Origin: Pseudomonadota bacterium | GTDB lineage: Bacteria > Pseudomonadota > Alphaproteobacteria > Acetobacterales > Acetobacteraceae | Reading direction: 5' to 3' | Length of the DNA: 64,000 bases | Assembly: GCA_019351895.1 (NCBI GenBank) | Contig: JABBOH010000015.1 | Coordinates: 1 to 64,000 of the forward strand | In this document: one piece after another, positions 55,794-64,000 of the stretch | Position numbering within the stretch: the stretch's first letter is position 1 | Layout of the letters: the number at the start of each line of letters is the position of its first letter | Made by a program: the position numbers and the translations under genes | Notes under the pieces: model-generated | What the model saw: only the letters and a program-made list of their open reading frames with translations | Databases searched by the model: none | What the model was told of the DNA's origin: nothing

Positions 55794-56884
55794 TGATTAC
55801 CATCCTTACGAGGACGAAACAAACTGTCTGGCAGGGGAAGGACGCCGAGATCGCCGCCCGCGGTGCCGATGGCGAGGCGGCTGCCATCCGCTGACCAGGC
55901 CAATACCGTGACGGCACCGCCGCCTTCATCGCGCAGATGCAGCGCGTCGGTGCCTCCGGGCTCGGCCAGCGACACGGCGCCCTCTGCCGTGCCGCCGGCG
56001 ATCATCGCGCGGTTGGGATGCCACGCCACCATGGCGAGCGGAACGCGGGCCGTGGTGCCGCAGGGCGTCGGCGCCTCGCTCGGCGGGTCGAGCGCCCAGC
56101 AGAGCACGCGACGATCCCCGGCGGCGGCGAGATGGCCGCCCTCGGGATCGAAGGAGACCGAGGTCACCGGGCCGCCGCCGCCGCCGAGCGTGACGTAGTA
56201 GAGCGTGCCGGGTTCGCTGATGTCCCAGACCTCGATCGCACCGTTGGCGAGGCCGCAGGCGAGGCGCGTGCCGCCCGCGCCCCAGCCTAGCGACACGGGC
56301 CGCTCAGGCGTCTCCAGCCGGCTCGGACCGGCGTCCACGGTCCAGAGCGTGACGCCGGCCTCGTCCGCCACGCCGAGCCGCTCTCCCGTGGTGTCGAACA
56401 GCAGCGCGACGACCGGGGCCGGCGTATCGAAGGCTGCCGGTGTGCCGCCGGCGATGCTCACATGGGTGCCGACCGCCGTCGCGTGGCGCTGTCCGTCTGG
56501 GGCGATCGCGAAATGGTCGGCCCCGCCCTCCGACGCGGCGGGAAGTCGTTCGGCCGAGAGATCCGGGGTCACGCGCGTCAGACGCGCATCGCCGCCGCCG
56601 GTGAGGAAGCCGCGGCCAGGGGCGGCGCGCAGGGCGAGGCATCCCGCGCCCTGCACCGGCTGGCGCGCCAGCGGCGGCGGCGGCGTGCCCGGGCGCAGTT
56701 CGAGCCCCCCGCCGCGGCGGGGGGCGATCACCGGACCGCCCTCCCACTCGGCGCGCGCGAGGGCGACCGACCCGTCGCCGAGCGCGAAGCCCGCAAGCTC
56801 CTCGTCCCAGGCGGCGGCCACCACAGGCACGCCGAGAGACCAGCGGCCGCCCAGCACCTCCAGCAAAGGTTGGGGACGCATCAT
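55790..56884 (-). CDS. WD40-type beta-propeller protein
   Basis: 364 residues from the ATG at 56884, which overlaps the adh stop (ATGA). Repeats of the WD40 kind are visible, for example FDTTGERLGVADEAGVTLW, GGTRLACGLANGAIEVWDI, FDPEGGHLAAAGDRRVLCW and SADGSRLAIGTAGGDLGVL, spaced about 45 residues, enough for a seven-blade propeller. There is no signal peptide. WD40 proteins are scaffolds; a partner such as the alcohol dehydrogenase or the hydroxylase is an inference from gene order. Confidence 0.8.
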   Translation of the reverse strand: MMRPQPLLEVLGGRWSLGVPVVAAAWDEELAGFALGDGSVALARAEWEGGPVIAPRRGGGLELRPGTPPPPLARQPVQGAGCLALRAAPGRGFLTGGGDARLTRVTPDLSAERLPAASEGGADHFAIAPDGQRHATAVGTHVSIAGGTPAAFDTPAPVVALLFDTTGERLGVADEAGVTLWTVDAGPSRLETPERPVSLGWGAGGTRLACGLANGAIEVWDISEPGTLYYVTLGGGGGPVTSVSFDPEGGHLAAAGDRRVLCWALDPPSEAPTPCGTTARVPLAMVAWHPNRAMIAGGTAEGAVSLAEPGGTDALHLRDEGGGAVTVLAWSADGSRLAIGTAGGDLGVLPLPDSLFRPRKDGNQ

Positions 56885-57924
56885 GGAATGAGCACCGCCC
56901 GGCCACGGATGCGCCCGTGATGCAGATCGTGCAGCGCCTCGTTCGCATCGCGCAGGCGGTACTCCTTCGTCGCGAGATGGACGAGGCCGCGATCGGCCAG
57001 CGCCATCAACTCGACCAGTTCGGGGTAGGTGCCGACGAGGTTGCCGACGATCGTCTTCTCGGAGGTGATCATGTCGATCGTCGGCAGGTCGATTTTCCCG
57101 CCATAGCCGACGATGTAGTAGAAGCCGCCATTGGCCGTCATGGCGAGGCCCTTCGCCACCGCGTCGCCCTCTCCCACGAAGTCGATGACCGCCTCGGCGC
57201 CGCGGCCGCCCGTCAGCGCCATGACGCTGTCGACCTCGCCTCCGTCGGCCCGCACCAGATGATGCGCGCCGCATTCCTTCGCGAGCGCGAGGCCCGTCTC
57301 GGCCCGGTCGACGACAATGATTTCGGCGGCACAAAGGGCTGCGAGCACCTGGATGCCGATATGGCCGAGGCCACCCGCCCCGATGACCACGACATACTGC
57401 CCGGGCAGCAGGTGGCGGGACGCCTTCTTGGCGGCGCGATAGGCGGTGAGCCCGGCATCCGTGTAGGGTGCGACATCCTTCGGCGCCAGCGACTTCGGCA
57501 GCTTGATCAGCGACCGCTCACCCGTCAGCAGATACTGCGCGTAGCCGCCGTTGGTGTTGATGCCCGGAAACTTGCTGTCCGTGGCGTGCATGTCGTCGCC
57601 CCGCCGGCAGGCGAGGCAATGCCCGCTCGTCACCAGCGGATGGCAGATCACGGGATCGCCGACCTTGAAGCCGGTGACCGCCGAGCCGACTTCCTCGACC
57701 CAGCCGGCATTCTCATGCCCCATGATATAGGGCAGCGTCACGTCGACCTTGCTGCGCCAAATGCCCTCCACCACATGAAGGTCGGTGCGGCAGACCCCCG
57801 CTCCGCCGATGCGCACGATGACATCCGTGGCCTTTTCGATCTTCGGATCAGGAACGTCCTCGTAATGCACAAAAGTGTCGGATGAGAGCTTCTCATCATA
57901 AGCGTGCAACACGGCTGCCTTCAT
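56881..57924 (-). CDS. Zinc-type (MDR) alcohol dehydrogenase, ADH-A-like
   Basis: 347 residues from the ATG at 57924 (MKAAVLHAYDEKLSSD). The catalytic zinc ligands are Cys45, His70 (with Glu71) and Asp156 (PYTDAGLT, as in Rhodococcus ADH-A). The NAD fold has VIGAGGLGHIGIQ. Of the four structural-zinc cysteines only Cys103 and Cys106 remain (SGHCLACRRGDDMHA), so that site is lost. It probably oxidises the alcohol made by the monooxygenase, perhaps 2-propanol to acetone. It is the first gene of an operon with the WD40 and small genes. Confidence 0.85.
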   Translation of the reverse strand: MKAAVLHAYDEKLSSDTFVHYEDVPDPKIEKATDVIVRIGGAGVCRTDLHVVEGIWRSKVDVTLPYIMGHENAGWVEEVGSAVTGFKVGDPVICHPLVTSGHCLACRRGDDMHATDSKFPGINTNGGYAQYLLTGERSLIKLPKSLAPKDVAPYTDAGLTAYRAAKKASRHLLPGQYVVVIGAGGLGHIGIQVLAALCAAEIIVVDRAETGLALAKECGAHHLVRADGGEVDSVMALTGGRGAEAVIDFVGEGDAVAKGLAMTANGGFYYIVGYGGKIDLPTIDMITSEKTIVGNLVGTYPELVELMALADRGLVHLATKEYRLRDANEALHDLHHGRIRGRAVLIP

Positions 57925-57984
57925 GGCTTTCGTATCCTTCCCGGTCTGATCCGCACTTTGGCGGCTGGTTCGCGCTCTCTTCGT

Positions 57985-58000
57985 TGCATCCGGCGTGCCA
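57985..58000 (-). promoter_or_regulatory. Sigma-54 (-24/-12) promoter of the adh operon
   Basis: Minus strand TGGCAC-GCCGG-ATGCA has a perfect -24 box and GC at -12. The start would be near 57973, about 50 bases before the adh ATG. Confidence 0.85.
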
Positions 58001-58043
58001 AGTGAAAGATTCTTAGAAACTCTGGGGTTTTTTGAAGCCGCAC

Positions 58044-58092
58044 TGTTCCGTGCGGAACAACGCGATACGGCCGCCTGTTCCGTTTCGGAACA
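58044..58092. promoter_or_regulatory. Twin palindromic operators TGTTCCG...CGGAACA
   Basis: TGTTCCG-TG-CGGAACA at 58044-58059 and TGTTCCG-TTT-CGGAACA at 58076-58092 (extended by a C/G pair). Their centres are about 32 bp apart, three helical turns, and 53 and 85 bp above the adh -24 box. They also lie before the divergent activator gene, so autoregulation is likely. Confidence 0.85.
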
Positions 58093-58204
58093 GCAGACGG
58101 CTGCTCGGCCGAGAGAAGGGCTTGACGCGCGAGGCCGGCCGGCCCTTGCTGGCGCCGCTCGCATCAAGGCGCCGCATCTCAAGACGGCGAGCGGGGGGAA
58201 CGCG

Positions 58205-60067
58205 ATGCTGATCACGGCGGAGGAGCGACTGGGCCGCGCCCGCACCGTTCTGGAGCGGCGGCTGATGACGCCCGCCGATCTGCTAAGCCCCGAGATCTCC
58301 GCAAGCTGGACACGATGCCTGGAGGCCGGGCTCGACCCAGGACATCCGCCGCCGCTCGACCATGTCGAGGATGCGGAGCTGCACCGGGCGCGCGATGCGG
58401 CGGGCGTGTTGCGGCCCCTCGTGCTCGCAGAGATGGAGACGCTCTATCAGCAGATCTCGGGCAGCAATTTCATGATCGCCTTTGCGATGACGGACGGGCT
58501 GATCCTGGACACGATCGCCGACCGCACCTTCAACTCGACCGCGCGCACCACGAACATCCAACCCGGCAGCCTGTGGTCTGAAATCCGTTGCGGAACCAAC
58601 GCTCTCGGCAGCGCGGCGGCGACCGGGCGCGCCATCACCGTCCATGGCGGCGAGCATTTCTTCAGCCGCTACGGCGCGCTCACCTGCACGGCGGCGCCCG
58701 TCTTCGCGCCGGACGGCAGCGTCGCCGGCGTTCTCGATGCATCGTCGGATTGCCAGTCGCGTCAGCAACACACGCGCGCGCTCGTCACGATGGCCGGAAC
58801 GCAGATCGAGAACGGCCTGTTCCGCGAACATCACCGCCACGCCCTTGTCGTCGCGTTCCACAATCGTGCCGAGTATCTGCATACGCTGAGTGCAGGCCTC
58901 ATGGCTTTCGATGCGTCGGGCAAGGTGCTCGGCATGAACCCGCGCGCGCGCCTGTTCCTGCAGGGCCTGCCCGCCATGCCCGGGCGGCGCTTTGGCGATC
59001 TGTTCCGCACGGCGTTCTCCGACTTCATCGACACCGGCCGGCGGGAGCAGCGCGTCAAGCTGCAGGACCGCGTCGGCAGCGTCTTTATCGCCAGCATCGA
59101 AAACCTGAAGCCGCTGGCAGCGTCGAAGCCCGCCGTCGTCGCGGCCCGGGTCGAGCCCGCGCCAGGGTTCGTCGCGCTCGACGCGGCGGTCATCAAGGCG
59201 ATGCGCGACGTGGAGGCCGCGGCCAAGCGCCGTCTGCCCATCCTGATCCGTGGCGAGACCGGCACGGGCAAGGAGCAGCTGGCGCGTCATGCCCATGCCC
59301 GCAGCGGGCGTCGCGGCGCCTTCGTGCCCGTGAACTGCGGCGCTCTCCCCGAGAGCCTGATCGAGGCGGAGTTGTTCGGTCATGCTGATGGCGCCTTCAC
59401 CGGCGCGCGGCGCGGCGGCTCCCCCGGGCTTGTGATCGAGGCCGACCGGGGCACGCTGTTTCTTGACGAAATCGGCGATATGCCGCTCGCGCTGCAGACC
59501 GTGTTGCTACGGCTACTGGACGACTGGACGGTTCGACCCGTGGGCGGCGGCGGCGCGCGCATAGTGGACGTGCAGCTCATCGCCGCGACGCATGTCGATC
59601 TCGCGAACCACGTCGCCGCTGGGCGGTTCCGGGCCGACCTCTACTATCGGCTGGACACTATCGAGGCGGTCTTGCCGCCCTTGCGCGAACGCACGGATTT
59701 TGCCGCCGTCCTCGCCCATCTCTTGCAGGCGGCGAGTCCCGGAACCGAGATCGAGGATGCGGCGGTGACCCGCCTCGCGGCCCACGGCTGGCCGGGCAAT
59801 ATCCGCGAGCTGCGCAACCTGTTGATGCGGCTGACCCTGGCGGAGGAGACCTCGCTGCTTGGGGTCGCAATCGTCGAGGCGGTTCTGGGTGTGGGCGCGG
59901 CGCCCGCCACGCGCCTTCGCGACCAGACGGCGGAGCGGATCGCGAAGGTGCATCACGATCTGGGCGGCAATCTCAGCGCGGCGGCGCGGCGGCTCGGTGT
60001 GTCGCGCAACACTGTCTACCGCGCTCTGGCGCGTCAGCGCGCGGACATGCCTGAACGCCCGCGGTGA
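58205..60067 (+). CDS. Sigma-54-dependent activator (AcoR type), divergent from adh
   Basis: 620 residues from the ATG at 58205 with GGGGGGAA upstream. A GAF-like sensor covers about 80-205 (FMIAFAMTDGLILDTIADRTF), a PAS-like segment about 215-300, then the AAA+ core with Walker A GETGTGKE (350-357), GAFTGA (396-401) and Walker B GTLFLDE (416-422); a Fis-type HTH (SAAARRLGVSRNTVYRAL) ends it. It probably binds the TGTTCCG palindromes and turns on adh. The effector may be an alcohol or ketone but is unknown. Confidence 0.9.
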   Translation: MLITAEERLGRARTVLERRLMTPADLLSPEISASWTRCLEAGLDPGHPPPLDHVEDAELHRARDAAGVLRPLVLAEMETLYQQISGSNFMIAFAMTDGLILDTIADRTFNSTARTTNIQPGSLWSEIRCGTNALGSAAATGRAITVHGGEHFFSRYGALTCTAAPVFAPDGSVAGVLDASSDCQSRQQHTRALVTMAGTQIENGLFREHHRHALVVAFHNRAEYLHTLSAGLMAFDASGKVLGMNPRARLFLQGLPAMPGRRFGDLFRTAFSDFIDTGRREQRVKLQDRVGSVFIASIENLKPLAASKPAVVAARVEPAPGFVALDAAVIKAMRDVEAAAKRRLPILIRGETGTGKEQLARHAHARSGRRGAFVPVNCGALPESLIEAELFGHADGAFTGARRGGSPGLVIEADRGTLFLDEIGDMPLALQTVLLRLLDDWTVRPVGGGGARIVDVQLIAATHVDLANHVAAGRFRADLYYRLDTIEAVLPPLRERTDFAAVLAHLLQAASPGTEIEDAAVTRLAAHGWPGNIRELRNLLMRLTLAEETSLLGVAIVEAVLGVGAAPATRLRDQTAERIAKVHHDLGGNLSAAARRLGVSRNTVYRALARQRADMPERPR

Positions 60068-60118
60068 CGCGACGGCGCGTGGAGGCGACGGCCGGAGGCA
60101 GGCGTCGGCAAATGGCGG

Positions 60119-60279
60119 TCAGCTGGCGGGACCACTGAAAATGGCTTCGATATTGTGGCCGTCGGGATCAATGACGAAAGCCGCGAGGTATCCTGCCTCG
60201 TATTCCGGCCGCAGTCCCGGCAGACCGTTGTCAGCCCCTCGGCAAGATCCGCGACCTTGATCTGCACGTGGTCGAACAT
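60119..60279 (-). pseudogene. VOC/glyoxalase-family gene remnant
   Basis: The start reads MFDHVQIKVADLAEG, the usual first strand of VOC dioxygenase-fold proteins. A different frame then gives DNGLPGLRPEYEAG and AAFVIDPDGHNIEAIF with a stop, the usual last part. About 80 middle residues are missing and the two parts are two bases out of frame, so an internal deletion has destroyed the gene. Confidence 0.8.
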
Positions 60280-60294
60280 GCCCCCGACCCGCGC

Positions 60295-62001
60295 TCAGGC
60301 CTTGGGCAAAGTAATCACGAAGCGCGCGCCGCAGACCCGACCTTCGGCGTCGTGCCGGTTCTCGGCGTGGATGCGGCCGTTCAGCGCCTCCACGATCTGC
60401 TTGCTGATCGACAGGCCAAGACCCGAATGCTTGCCGAAACTCTCGCCCTGAGGACGCTCCGAATAGAAGCGCTCGAAGACGCTCTCGAGCTTACCTTCGG
60501 GGATGCCCGGCCCCTCATCGGCGACGCTGATCTCGACCATCCCGTCCGACGCCCCATGCGCCGCGAGCACGATGCGACCGTTGGGCGGGCTGAAGGATCG
60601 CGCGTTGCCGATCAGATTGCCGAGCACCTGCACGAGCCGCCCCTCGACCGCGGCGACCGCTAGGCCGGGCTGCAACTGCCCCACCACCAGCATGGGTGCG
60701 CCCGGTTGGCGGGTCGCGTCGTCGATATCGGCGAGCGCCCCCAGCATGGCCACGATATCCAACCGCTCCGGCGCTGAGCGCGAAATCTCGGCGTCGACGC
60801 GCGACGCGTCCGAAATATCGGTGATCAGCCGGTCGAGCCGCATCACATCCTCGGCCATGATGCCGAGCAGGTTGCGGCGCTTGCCCGCATCCTCGACACG
60901 GCGCAGCGTCTCGATCGCGCTGCGGATCGACGTGAGCGGGTTCTTGATCTCGTGCGAGACATCAGCCGCGAAGCGCTCGATCGCGTCCATCCTGCCCCAG
61001 AGAGCGGCGGCGGAATCGGAGAGCGCGCGCGCCAGGATGCTGATCTCGTCGCCACGGTTCATGAGCGACGCCGGGACGGCCCCGGTGCGGCCATGGCCCT
61101 CGCGCATGGCGAGCGCGGCGATGGCGAGCCCCAGGATCGGCCGCGCGATCGTCTGCGCCAGATACCAGGACAGCAGCACCGTCAGCACCAGCGCCACCAG
61201 GAACAGGCCGAGGATCGAGAACCGGACCGAGAAGACAGCCTGATCCACGCGCCGCGCATCGTGCGTCAGCAGGATCATGCCGACGGTCTGGTTGTCGTGG
61301 GTGACGGGCTCGGCGACGGTCACGAGCAGCCGGCCGTCGGGGGTGCGGCGGATGTAGGGCGGCACTTCCTGGCCGGTGTTGTTGCCGCGCAAGGCGAGCA
61401 CCGCCTTGAGGTCGGGCTGCCAGTCGGAGCCGTCGGCCTTGTTGATCTGCCGCACCGGAATACCGTCGGCGGAGGGGGCCCAGGCCAGCAGATGATCGTA
61501 GAACCAGCCTACGATGCTGCTGATGAGGCCGGAATTGGCGGGGGGCGGCAGCGGCTCCGTGACAATAGCGCCCCCCTGACCCTCCCGCACCTGACTGTCC
61601 GCCACCAGATTGCCGTCCGGCCCGAACAGCCGCGCCTGGGCGAAGGGCGTGGGGTCGGTCAGTCGGTAGAGCAGCGGACGGGCGAGATCGGGCACGAGCG
61701 CCGCGTGGTCGCCCGAGGCCGACTGCTGAACCGCGCTCTCCCCCAGGGCACCGGCATAGATGCGCGCCTGCTCACGCAAGGCAGCGACATCGGCATCCAT
61801 CAGCCCGTTCTGATACTGGTCGAGGTAGAGCAGACCGATGACGAGCAACGCCAGGGGCAGCGCGTTGACGAGCAGGATGCGACGGAGGAAGGGGGAAACG
61901 AGCCGCCGACCGGGGGCCAGAGCCGGCGTGGCCGCTGCCACGGCGCCGGCGCCCGTGGGGCCAGCCGCGGCGGCTCGCGGCGGGGCTGCGCCGTCCGGCA
62001 T
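60295..62001 (-). CDS. chvG: ChvG/ExoS-type sensor histidine kinase
   Basis: 568 residues from the ATG at 62001, overlapping the chvI stop by one base. An Ala/Pro-rich N-terminus, TM1 (about 42-60), a periplasmic domain of 200 residues, TM2 (262-280), a HAMP region, then the H-box FAADVSHEIKNPL with His350, N-box NLIGNARSFSP, and G-boxes DEGPGIPEG and SGLGLSISK. ChvG senses acid and envelope conditions and phosphorylates ChvI. Unlike many relatives, no hprK or PTS gene follows. Confidence 0.9.
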   Translation of the reverse strand: MPDGAAPPRAAAAGPTGAGAVAAATPALAPGRRLVSPFLRRILLVNALPLALLVIGLLYLDQYQNGLMDADVAALREQARIYAGALGESAVQQSASGDHAALVPDLARPLLYRLTDPTPFAQARLFGPDGNLVADSQVREGQGGAIVTEPLPPPANSGLISSIVGWFYDHLLAWAPSADGIPVRQINKADGSDWQPDLKAVLALRGNNTGQEVPPYIRRTPDGRLLVTVAEPVTHDNQTVGMILLTHDARRVDQAVFSVRFSILGLFLVALVLTVLLSWYLAQTIARPILGLAIAALAMREGHGRTGAVPASLMNRGDEISILARALSDSAAALWGRMDAIERFAADVSHEIKNPLTSIRSAIETLRRVEDAGKRRNLLGIMAEDVMRLDRLITDISDASRVDAEISRSAPERLDIVAMLGALADIDDATRQPGAPMLVVGQLQPGLAVAAVEGRLVQVLGNLIGNARSFSPPNGRIVLAAHGASDGMVEISVADEGPGIPEGKLESVFERFYSERPQGESFGKHSGLGLSISKQIVEALNGRIHAENRHDAEGRVCGARFVITLPKA

Positions 62002-62702
62002 CAGCTCTCCTTGTAGCGGTAGCCGATGCCGTAAAGCGTCTCGATCTGGTCGAAGCTGTCGTCCTCGACGCGGAACTTCTTGCGCACACGCTTGATGTGG
62101 CTGTCGATGGTGCGGTCGTCGACATAGATGTTCTCGCCGTAAGCGGCGTCGATCAGCTGGTCGCGCGACTTGACCATACCGGGCCGGGCGGCAAGCGCCT
62201 TGACCAGCAGGAACTCGGTCACGGTCAGCTGGATGTCCTGGCCCTTCCACAGGCACTGATGCTTGGTCTCGTCCAGCGTGAGATTGCTGCGGACCATGAC
62301 CCCCGTCGGCGCGGCGCCCGAGCCTTCGGCGCGGCTGACCTCGTTTCGCCGCAGCAGCGTGCGGATGCGTTCCAGCAGCAGGCGCTGGCTGAACGGCTTG
62401 GTGATGTAATCGTCGGCACCGAGGCGGAGGCCCATCAGCTCGTCCACCTCCTCGTCCTTGCTGGTGAGGAAGATCACGGGCAGCGCGCTCCGCTGGCGCA
62501 GGCGCTGCAGCAGCTCCATCCCATCCATGCGCGGCATCTTGATGTCGAGCACCGCGAGATCGACCGGACGCGCGGTGATGCCCTGGAGGGCACTCTCTCC
62601 ATCCGTGTAGGTGCGGACCTGGAAGCCTTCCTGCTCCAGCGTCATGGAGACGCTGGTCAGGATATTGCGGTCGTCGTCCACGAGCGCGATGGTATGCTTC
62701 AT
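62001..62702 (-). CDS. chvI: ChvI-type OmpR-family response regulator
   Basis: 233 residues. The receiver has the acidic pair Asp10/Asp11, phospho-acceptor Asp53 ([13 protein letters not shown]) and Lys in FLTSKDEE. The winged-helix DNA-binding domain ends with [16 protein letters not shown] and GIGYRYKES. It is the partner of ChvG and the first gene of the pair. Confidence 0.93.
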   Translation of the reverse strand: MKHTIALVDDDRNILTSVSMTLEQEGFQVRTYTDGESALQGITARPVDLAVLDIKMPRMDGMELLQRLRQRSALPVIFLTSKDEEVDELMGLRLGADDYITKPFSQRLLLERIRTLLRRNEVSRAEGSGAAPTGVMVRSNLTLDETKHQCLWKGQDIQLTVTEFLLVKALAARPGMVKSRDQLIDAAYGENIYVDDRTIDSHIKRVRKKFRVEDDSFDQIETLYGIGYRYKES

Positions 62703-62837
62703 CTGGATAAGCTTTCGCCTGTTCTTGCCCGATCGGCCGGGACCGCGGAACTATTGCCTAGCCTTAGCGGGTTGAGCGCCACGGCGCCATTCCACAGTGT
62801 TCATCAGCCTGCGTCATCAGCGTCGGGGAAGCAATTG

Positions 62838-63578
62838 GTGAGCGAGCCGCCTTTGTCGAGCGCGATCGCAGGCCGCGAGGCGGCAGCCCTCGCCGCCCGC
62901 CGGCTGCTGCGCGCCGCCCGCTCGGCGGCCCTCGGGACGATGGGGGCGGATGGCCTGCCCGGTGTCACGCTCGTCACGCCCGCGACGGCGCCCGATCTCT
63001 CGGTGCTCATGCTGCTATCGAGCCTTTCCGAGCACCGGCGGAACCTGGAGCGAGACGGGGTTTGCGGCTTGATGGTGACGGGCGCTGCGACAGAGGCCAA
63101 TCCGCAGACCGCGCCGCGTCTCAGTCTCGGCGGCCGGGCAACACTGGTACCCCCGGAGGAAACGCCGGATATGCTGCGGCGCTGGCTGGCCGCGCATCCC
63201 TATGCCGAGGGCTACGCCGCCTTCGCCGATTTCGCGCTGTGGCGCTTCGTGCCGGAGCGCGCGCAGTTCGTCGGCGGCTTCGCGCAGGCGCATCGGTTGA
63301 GCCTCGACGCGCTGCGGCCGTCAGCGGCGGCGGTCACGGCCATCGCTATTGCGGAGCCTGGGTTGCTCACGGCTTGTGATGCGGCCGAGGCGGCATCGAT
63401 CGCCGTCGCCGCAGGCTGTGGGCCAGGACAGTGGCGGCTTGCGGCCGTCGATCCCGACGGCTGCGACATCGCGACCGCCGAGGCGTCCGTCCGGCTGCAT
63501 TTCCCAGAGACCGCCGAGACGGCCGAGGCGGCGCGAGCAGCCGTCGCGGCGCCGGCGAGGCCGGCCATCCTGCTCTAG
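62838..63578 (+). CDS. HugZ/PNPOx-like FMN-binding protein
   Basis: 246 residues from the GTG at 62838, six bases after GGGGAAG. An N-terminal split-barrel domain of the pyridoxamine phosphate oxidase superfamily (AALGTMGADGLPGVTLVTPA, LSSLSEHRRNLERDGVCGLMV) is followed by a DUF2470-like C-terminal part (AAVDPDGCDIATAEASVRLHF). HugZ relatives act on haem; the family is also called CREG-like. It is divergent from chvI. Confidence 0.82.
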   Translation: MSEPPLSSAIAGREAAALAARRLLRAARSAALGTMGADGLPGVTLVTPATAPDLSVLMLLSSLSEHRRNLERDGVCGLMVTGAATEANPQTAPRLSLGGRATLVPPEETPDMLRRWLAAHPYAEGYAAFADFALWRFVPERAQFVGGFAQAHRLSLDALRPSAAAVTAIAIAEPGLLTACDAAEAASIAVAAGCGPGQWRLAAVDPDGCDIATAEASVRLHFPETAETAEAARAAVAAPARPAILL

Positions 63579-64000
63579 ACGAAGCCCTTGAGCCGCGCGA
63601 TGGCGAAGGCGCTGATGGTGATCACGTCCTGCACGACGCCCTCGCGGATCATCCGCTCGAACTCCGCGAGTGTGAACCGGCCCTGGATCATGTCCTGCTC
63701 CTCGGGCTCCGGCGTGCTGTCGCCCTCGGTGAGGTCGGTCGCAAAGAACACCCGCCCCGCCTGATCGGAATAGCCGGGAGCCTGGAATACCCGCCCGATC
63801 TCGGTCAGCGTGCCGGCGCTGAGCCCCGTTTCCTCCCGCAACTCGCCGGCGGCCAGATCGCGCGGGTCGACATCGGCGCGAAACTCCCAGGTGCCCATGG
63901 GAAACTCCCAACTGCGCCGGCCGATCGGGTAGCGGAACTGCTCGACCAGATGGATCAAGCCGTCCTGCACCGGGCAGATGACGGCGAATTCCGCGCGCTC
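63575..64000 (-). CDS. NUDIX hydrolase (partial, 5' end outside window)
   Basis: The frame is open to the right edge, giving 141 codons; an internal ATG at 63970 is probably not the true start because upstream codons (ERAEFAVICPV) fit the family. The NUDIX region GTWEFRADVDPRDLAAGELREETGL keeps the ELREETG glutamates but has an altered first half. It probably cleaves ADP-ribose or a related diphosphate. Its stop shares CTAG with the convergent HugZ-like gene. Confidence 0.8.
   Translation of the reverse strand, partial: ERAEFAVICPVQDGLIHLVEQFRYPIGRRSWEFPMGTWEFRADVDPRDLAAGELREETGLSAGTLTEIGRVFQAPGYSDQAGRVFFATDLTEGDSTPEPEEQDMIQGRFTLAEFERMIREGVVQDVITISAFAIARLKGFV

Overview
The window is a GC-rich chromosome segment from an alphaproteobacterium. 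The separate pntAA/pntAB/pntB genes, the ChvG/ChvI two-component pair, a trxB-lysR pair, and a GAAC-N7-GAAC SOS box of the alphaproteobacterial LexA type all point there. AT-rich GTTCTTTT...AAAAGAAC hairpins between genes would fit Rhodospirillales/Acetobacteraceae, but the family is an inference; no rRNA or other strong marker is present.

Layout. 1-3.4 kb: a SUF iron-sulfur operon on the minus strand (Rrf2 regulator, sufB, sufC, sufD cut by the window edge). 3.5-12 kb: an arginase-family ureohydrolase, a small membrane protein, the proton-translocating transhydrogenase pntAA-pntAB-pntB, a DenD-like dehydrogenase, a DUF445 protein, and an RluD-type pseudouridine synthase. 12-21 kb: two MFS exporters, a bifunctional GDP-mannose enzyme, an FGGY pentulose kinase, adenine deaminase coupled to a ClC channel. 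21-30 kb: a TPR-GGDEF diguanylate cyclase, ssb and uvrA divergent around an SOS box, a CBS protein, a Rieske-FAD reductase and an SDR. 30-45 kb: mostly housekeeping genes (YegD-like Hsp70, ChrA, YdcF, a degenerate LytM protein, an OmpW-like protein, gpsA, lrp, trxB, lysR, nth, mnmA, a phosphodiesterase, an amidase) with tRNA-Met(CAT) and tRNA-Phe(GAA).

45-60 kb is the distinctive region: a complete soluble di-iron (group 5 SDIMO, propane-monooxygenase-like) gene set on the minus strand, prmA-prmB-prmC-prmD, followed by an amidohydrolase, a DUF59 protein, a GroEL paralogue and a sigma-54 activator. Upstream and collinear lies a second unit, an alcohol dehydrogenase gene translationally coupled to a WD40 beta-propeller gene and a 66-residue ORF; a second sigma-54 activator is divergent from it. 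Each unit has a clear -24/-12 promoter and a pair of operator-like repeats about three helical turns apart. The likely job is oxidation of a short alkane (or ketone/phenol) to an alcohol and then to a ketone or aldehyde, with a dedicated chaperonin to fold the hydroxylase. The substrate cannot be read from sequence.

60-64 kb: a decayed VOC gene, chvG, chvI, a HugZ-like FMN protein, and a NUDIX gene cut by the right edge.
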